Of a stretch of DNA of 32,506 nucleotides, positions 30,701-32,506 are shown in pieces (position 1 is the stretch's first letter; every line of letters begins with the position of its first letter). The notes under the pieces were generated by a model. The model was not told the origin of the DNA. It did not search any database and was given only the letters and a program-made list of their open reading frames with translations. Origin of the DNA: an uncultured Bacteroidales bacterium (GTDB lineage Bacteria; Bacteroidota; Bacteroidia; Bacteroidales; Muribaculaceae); contig CACZVR010000024.1 of NCBI GenBank assembly GCA_902784675.1, positions 1-32,506 of the forward strand, read 5' to 3'. The position numbers were made by a program, and so were the translations under genes.

Positions 30701-30732
30701 GTAAGGACTCTAATAAAACCTTTAGTTTGCAT
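27727..30732 (-). CDS. secDF: Protein translocase subunit SecDF (fused)
   Basis: SecDF uses the proton gradient to pull preproteins through SecYEG from the periplasmic side. This is the single-chain form, 1001 residues. The SecD half opens with one helix (about 9-29), GLGLDLKGGMNVTLQI (about 87-102) and LRNRIDRFGVVQPNIQ. It ends in a six-helix bundle with TLGMAVDANVLIFERCKEE. The SecF half begins near residue 690 with GLNRGIDFSGGRNYVVQF and includes VIGYQVNDTVVVFDRVREY. An Ala/Pro/Lys-rich low-complexity stretch of about 45 residues (around 265-310) lies inside the first periplasmic domain. A TATATTTG promoter element (30803-30796) gives a leader of about 58 nt. Confidence 0.97.
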   Translation of the reverse strand: MQTKGFIRVLTYALLLICAFYLSFTFVSNHYQNKAEQKALAAAGIKSADTSNSKYKTALNEYLDSLANEKVYLGYYTFQQVREKELGLGLDLKGGMNVTLQISVPDILRALANNNPDKKFNQAIDNVAKNRTAQDDFVGSFCKEYKKLAPEGNLAQIFRGIERIKEKPNANDGEVQNILNDEVNAMVDNSYKVLRNRIDRFGVVQPNIQKLQSTGRILLELPGVKEPERVRKLLQGAANLEFYLTYTLADIAGPLRQLSDQAKANVTVADAPADTTAADATAAAVDTAKAAAPAPKAEPKAADTKKGEESLTLAQLTGFEALVSAQAGSPVVGYVSVGDTAAVNAIIHSPLAKTILPADLKLAWTVKPAEMQGGHEAFQLVALRTLNGQPVLNGDVVTRASSEFDNLQGQVVSMTMNDEGARQWSRITGENIGKAIAIVLDDQVYSFPNVNSQIDGGRSQISGRFTVEEAGDLANVLESGKMVARVNVASESVIGPSLGKESIAKGLRSFAIALGLLMLFMWFAYGWQAGSIAILGLIMNLFFTIGILASFQSVLTLPGIAGIVLTLGMAVDANVLIFERCKEELRAGKGLKAAVSDGYKNAFSAIFDSNLTTIITGIILILLGSGPIRGFAVTLVIGICCSFFTAVFATRLVMEHFVNKGTFDKMTFNTSLTRHLMENVNFDFMGAAKKTAIVVLALLVIMGALFGLRGLNRGIDFSGGRNYVVQFDHPVSTQTLESQLESQFPGATTSVITIDNDTKVRVSTNYKIEDTAEGVDDEIVAKLYEGLKSDLGSMSKNDFSMSNESVGIVSSETVGPSIASDMTRQAIWAVLFSLLAMALYILFRFRNIAFSIGALAAVAFTSFVVIGFYNLHGLLPFSMEIDQTFIAAILTVIGYQVNDTVVVFDRVREYRKLYPKQDLYTTFNKALCSTLSRTMMTSITTLLVLIIMLVFGGESIRSFIFAMILGVIIGTCSSLFIASPVAYWIARRSDKKEAALATAKK

Positions 30733-30795
30733 TTGATTTGTTAATTATTTAATTAAATTTTGTTAAATTTCGCTTCATTTGACTTTTTCAGCCTG

Positions 30796-30803
30796 CAAAT
30801 ATA
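30796..30803 (-). promoter_or_regulatory. Bacteroidetes -7 element (TATATTTG) of secDF
   Basis: TATATTTGCA on the minus strand, the common form of the element, 64 bp before the secDF start. Confidence 0.65.
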
Positions 30804-30957
30804 CATCATTTTCTTCAAGTGAGACATAAAAAATTCATTTTTTCAGTCACACCTCATTAATTTTGGGGATTTTACGACTCTATTCGACCTTTTTTTCAGC
30901 CATTTTGGTAGCGTCTTGCACTTGTACGGCTCCAAACACCTTTCAACCGAAAAAGTT

Positions 30958-31004
30958 AAAAAAAGAGGTACCGACATGGGACTGATCCGTCCTGTCGGCA
31001 CCTC
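30958..31004 (-). terminator. Rho-independent terminator upstream of secDF
   Basis: Arms 30965-30976 and 30993-31004 form a 12-bp stem; the single plus-strand mismatch is a G-U pair in minus-strand RNA. Seven Ts follow on the minus strand (30964-30958). It ends whatever is transcribed from the small ORF at 31146 or from the regulator genes. The rest of 30804-31062 has no gene that I can support. Confidence 0.85.
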
Positions 31005-31062
31005 GAATCGGGTTTAGTACAATCAATTTGCTCAGATTTCTATTTCTTCTTGATTGTAGCCG

Positions 31063-31146
31063 TCATCCCAAGACGATAGACGTCAGGATTGAGACGAGAG
31101 CGACAACAATCACGGTTGCAGTGGCGACAAAAGCTTGAGGTTCCAT
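31063..31146 (-). CDS. Small predicted single-pass membrane protein, 27 aa
   Basis: ATG at 31146-31144, TGA at 31065-31063. The product starts MEPQAFVATATVIVVALVSI and ends LTSIVLG: almost entirely one hydrophobic helix, with no charged residue after Glu2. It lies between a 14-bp inverted repeat (upstream) and a strong terminator (downstream), so it could be a separate short transcript. I do not recognise a family. Codons include several GTC, GCC and ATC, as in neighbouring real genes. It might also be chance in an otherwise gene-free stretch. Confidence 0.45.
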   Translation of the reverse strand: MEPQAFVATATVIVVALVSILTSIVLG

Positions 31147-31164
31147 AATCTTGAAAGTTTTTAA

Positions 31165-31225
31165 TGTCGGCGAATGAAGCTGATGCTCATTTTGGCTTTC
31201 CTGAAAATCATTTCATTCGCCGACA
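31165..31225. repeat. 14-bp inverted repeat with 33-nt loop
   Basis: TGTCGGCGAATGAA (31165-31178) and TTCATTCGCCGACA (31212-31225) are perfect complements. The repeat lies just after the stop of the GntR-type regulator. No U-tract follows directly, so it may be a terminator of moderate strength, an attenuator, or an operator for the small ORF. Confidence 0.65.
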
Positions 31226-31238
31226 GGTGGTTAACATA

Positions 31239-31601
31239 CTATTTGTTGAGATAATCCTGGTAGAGTCCCTGGAGCTCGACCGGGGTGATGCCCACGGCCT
31301 TGAGTTGACCCAGGAAGTAGTCCATTTCGCCCTGCATGAGCTGCTCACGGCGCGAAGCCACGATTTTCTCCTTGGCTTCGGGGCTCACGAAGTAGCCCAG
31401 TCCACGCTTGGTGTAGATCACACCGCTCTGCTGCAGGTGGTCGTAGGTGCGCGCAACGGTGTTGGCGTTGACCTCGATCTCGGCGGCGAGTTCTCGCACG
31501 CTCGGCACTTTGCCCTCGGGGGTCAGGGTTCCTGACAGGATCTGGTCCCCGATGCGGTCTGCAATCTGCAGATAAATCGCTTTATTATCCTTGAAATTCA
31601 T
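31239..31601 (-). CDS. GntR/YtrA-family transcriptional regulator
   Basis: A short 120-residue GntR-type regulator of the YtrA subfamily. The winged helix-turn-helix covers about residues 8-75: AIYLQIADRIGDQILSGTL, the recognition part VPSVRELAAEIEVNANTV and the wing GVIYTKRGLGYFV. Only about 45 residues follow, so there is no effector-binding domain of the FadR or HutC type. YtrA-type regulators usually repress the ABC transporter operon in which they lie, and here the gene starts 15 bp after the ABC-2-type permease. The upstream genes continue beyond the window. Confidence 0.92.
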   Translation of the reverse strand: MNFKDNKAIYLQIADRIGDQILSGTLTPEGKVPSVRELAAEIEVNANTVARTYDHLQQSGVIYTKRGLGYFVSPEAKEKIVASRREQLMQGEMDYFLGQLKAVGITPVELQGLYQDYLNK

Positions 31602-31616
31602 AGTTCTATTCTTTAG

Positions 31617-32472
31617 TTATTTCCACCACTTGAGTGAAACGACATCTTTACGCTTGAACAGGAACCAGGCCAGGCCAAAGAACACGATAGCCTGCAAGCA
31701 GCTCCAAACAACCATGCTCATCGAGAAACTACCGTGCATCACAAAGTCATAGAACCACCGGGAGAAAGCTTCCATATCACCAAAGCCGAGTGCGATGGGC
31801 ATGGCAATCAGGAACAGCGCGAACTCGACAGCATAGAGTGCGGCAAACGTCTTGAGTGCCGACAAGCGAGGCCACACCACGCTGCCAAGCAGGAACAGTC
31901 CGGCGTTGGCAATCAAGCCGATCCACATGGCTATCGACATGAAGTTGGTAATGTGGTTCACACTTTCCAATTCATCAAAGGCTCTCACAGTTTCGGAAAC
32001 GCTGTTCAAGAAATTGATAGGACCAGGGACAATGAACGAGTCACTCTTGAACCACCACAAGGCAGCGATGCGGGTCAAGTCGGCCAGTTGAGCGCAGATA
32101 AAGTAGGCTACTGTCATTCCCACCACATAGATGAGCACGTTGACCAGGAACTTCTCGAGCGTCGAGGATGGCGAGGAGAGATAGTGAGTGCGGCCGGCTT
32201 TGGTCTTCAGATTCTTGAAGGCCAGCGAGGCTGAAAGGCATACAACTAAAGTGGTAAGGGAGCCTACCATCAAAATTGAATTCGGGATCAGTATAGAAAT
32301 CGGGTTGGTGACCAATCAGATTGCCTAAGATCATGATCATGGACAGCAGGCCGTACATGCCGATGACACTGAAGAGCAACATACGCTTATTCTCTACTAT
32401 TTCCTTGCGCAGAGCGGCCATGAAACGGCTCCAATTGAATGTTTGATTGACGGTATTCATAGTGGTGTTCAT
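31617..32472 (-). pseudogene. ABC-2-type permease gene with an apparent +1 frameshift
   Basis: The N-terminal part (from ATG 32472, MNTTMNTVNQTFNWSRFMAAL) and the remaining part (SLAFKNLKTKAGRTHYLSSP, STLEKFLVNVLIYVVGM and four or more later helices, stop at 31617) lie in different frames. Together they span 856 nt, one base more than a 284-residue frame. The switch falls roughly between 32270 and 32320, where the first frame reads DFYTDPEFNFDG and the second ILIPNSILMVGSLTTLVV. The product would be a six-helix permease paired with an ATPase and the adjacent GntR regulator. An inactivated gene, programmed shift or sequence error are all possible; the error or a recent mutation is simplest, because both parts look well conserved. 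Confidence 0.8.
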
Positions 32473-32506
32473 TTTTGAGTGGTGAATAACTGATTGATAG
32501 CATCAG

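Noticed and set aside
32041-32300. C-terminal tail of the first permease frame as a separate real protein
   Set aside because: After about residue 60 the residues become low in hydrophobicity and unlike any permease, while the other frame carries the helices; it is the frame left open after the shift.

Overview
This window is a chromosomal segment from a member of the Bacteroidales, probably a gut commensal of the Muribaculaceae or Prevotellaceae type. I cannot place it more exactly from sequence alone. The evidence is a SecD-SecF fusion, a SusD-family protein, a GH13_8-type branching enzyme, DUF3667 and GYF_2 zinc/membrane proteins, and many promoters with the Bacteroidetes -7 element TAnnTTTG (often TACCTTTGCA) without obvious Shine-Dalgarno sequences. 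Most of the window looks like ordinary core genome with moderately high GC. Two AT-richer genes stand out: a phosphoethanolamine transferase (12998-14635) and an AAA ATPase (26127-27467).

Layout. 1-2534 (minus): a zinc-ribbon membrane protein, a 35-residue membrane ORF and a truncated GNAT-like gene. 2590-5695 (minus): a patB/malY - psuK - psuG operon for a C-S lyase and pseudouridine breakdown. 5751-6751 (minus): a GYF_2 membrane protein with its terminator. 6837-9629 (minus): a 930-residue SusD-like protein with N-terminal dockerin repeats and no SusC partner. 9741-11768 (minus): glgB. 11972-14691 (plus): a YpfJ-type zinc protease and an EptA-like transferase. 14711-15569: pgeF and recF, divergent, both with nearly leaderless promoters. 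15570-17430 (plus): recF, a DciA-like DUF721 gene and a hotdog thioesterase. 17449-18471 (minus): a DUF3667 protein. 18560-21981 (plus): a PfkB homologue lacking the GAGD motif, a TPR/glycerophosphodiesterase fusion and ribH. 22201-23606 (minus): an AGCS amino acid:sodium symporter bracketed by near-identical palindromes. 23909-24094 (minus): two identical tRNA-Asn genes. 24251-27467 (plus): a C-terminal processing protease, then a 32-bp-periodic repeat array and an AAA_14/DUF4143 ATPase. 27536-30803 (minus): tRNA-Arg(CCT) and secDF. 30958-32472 (minus): a frameshifted ABC-type permease, a GntR/YtrA-type regulator, and a 27-residue membrane ORF between hairpins.

How the genes fit together. 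Housekeeping functions dominate: recF/DUF721 for replication and repair, secDF for export, ribH for riboflavin, glgB for glycogen, pgeF for peptidoglycan quality control. Scavenging is represented by psuK/psuG, the symporter and the SusD protein. Several envelope proteins of unknown role share one plan: a small cytosolic zinc-ribbon or GYF domain joined to membrane helices.

The most unusual items are: (1) five copies of CGATAATGTGATT, the last four at exactly 32-bp spacing, directly in front of the ATPase gene; (2) the dockerin-SusD protein without a SusC; (3) the TPR-GDPD fusion with a buried signal peptide; (4) the PfkB-like protein that has lost its catalytic motif; and (5) two tiny predicted membrane proteins. 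No CRISPR array, rRNA, prophage or intact insertion sequence was seen.
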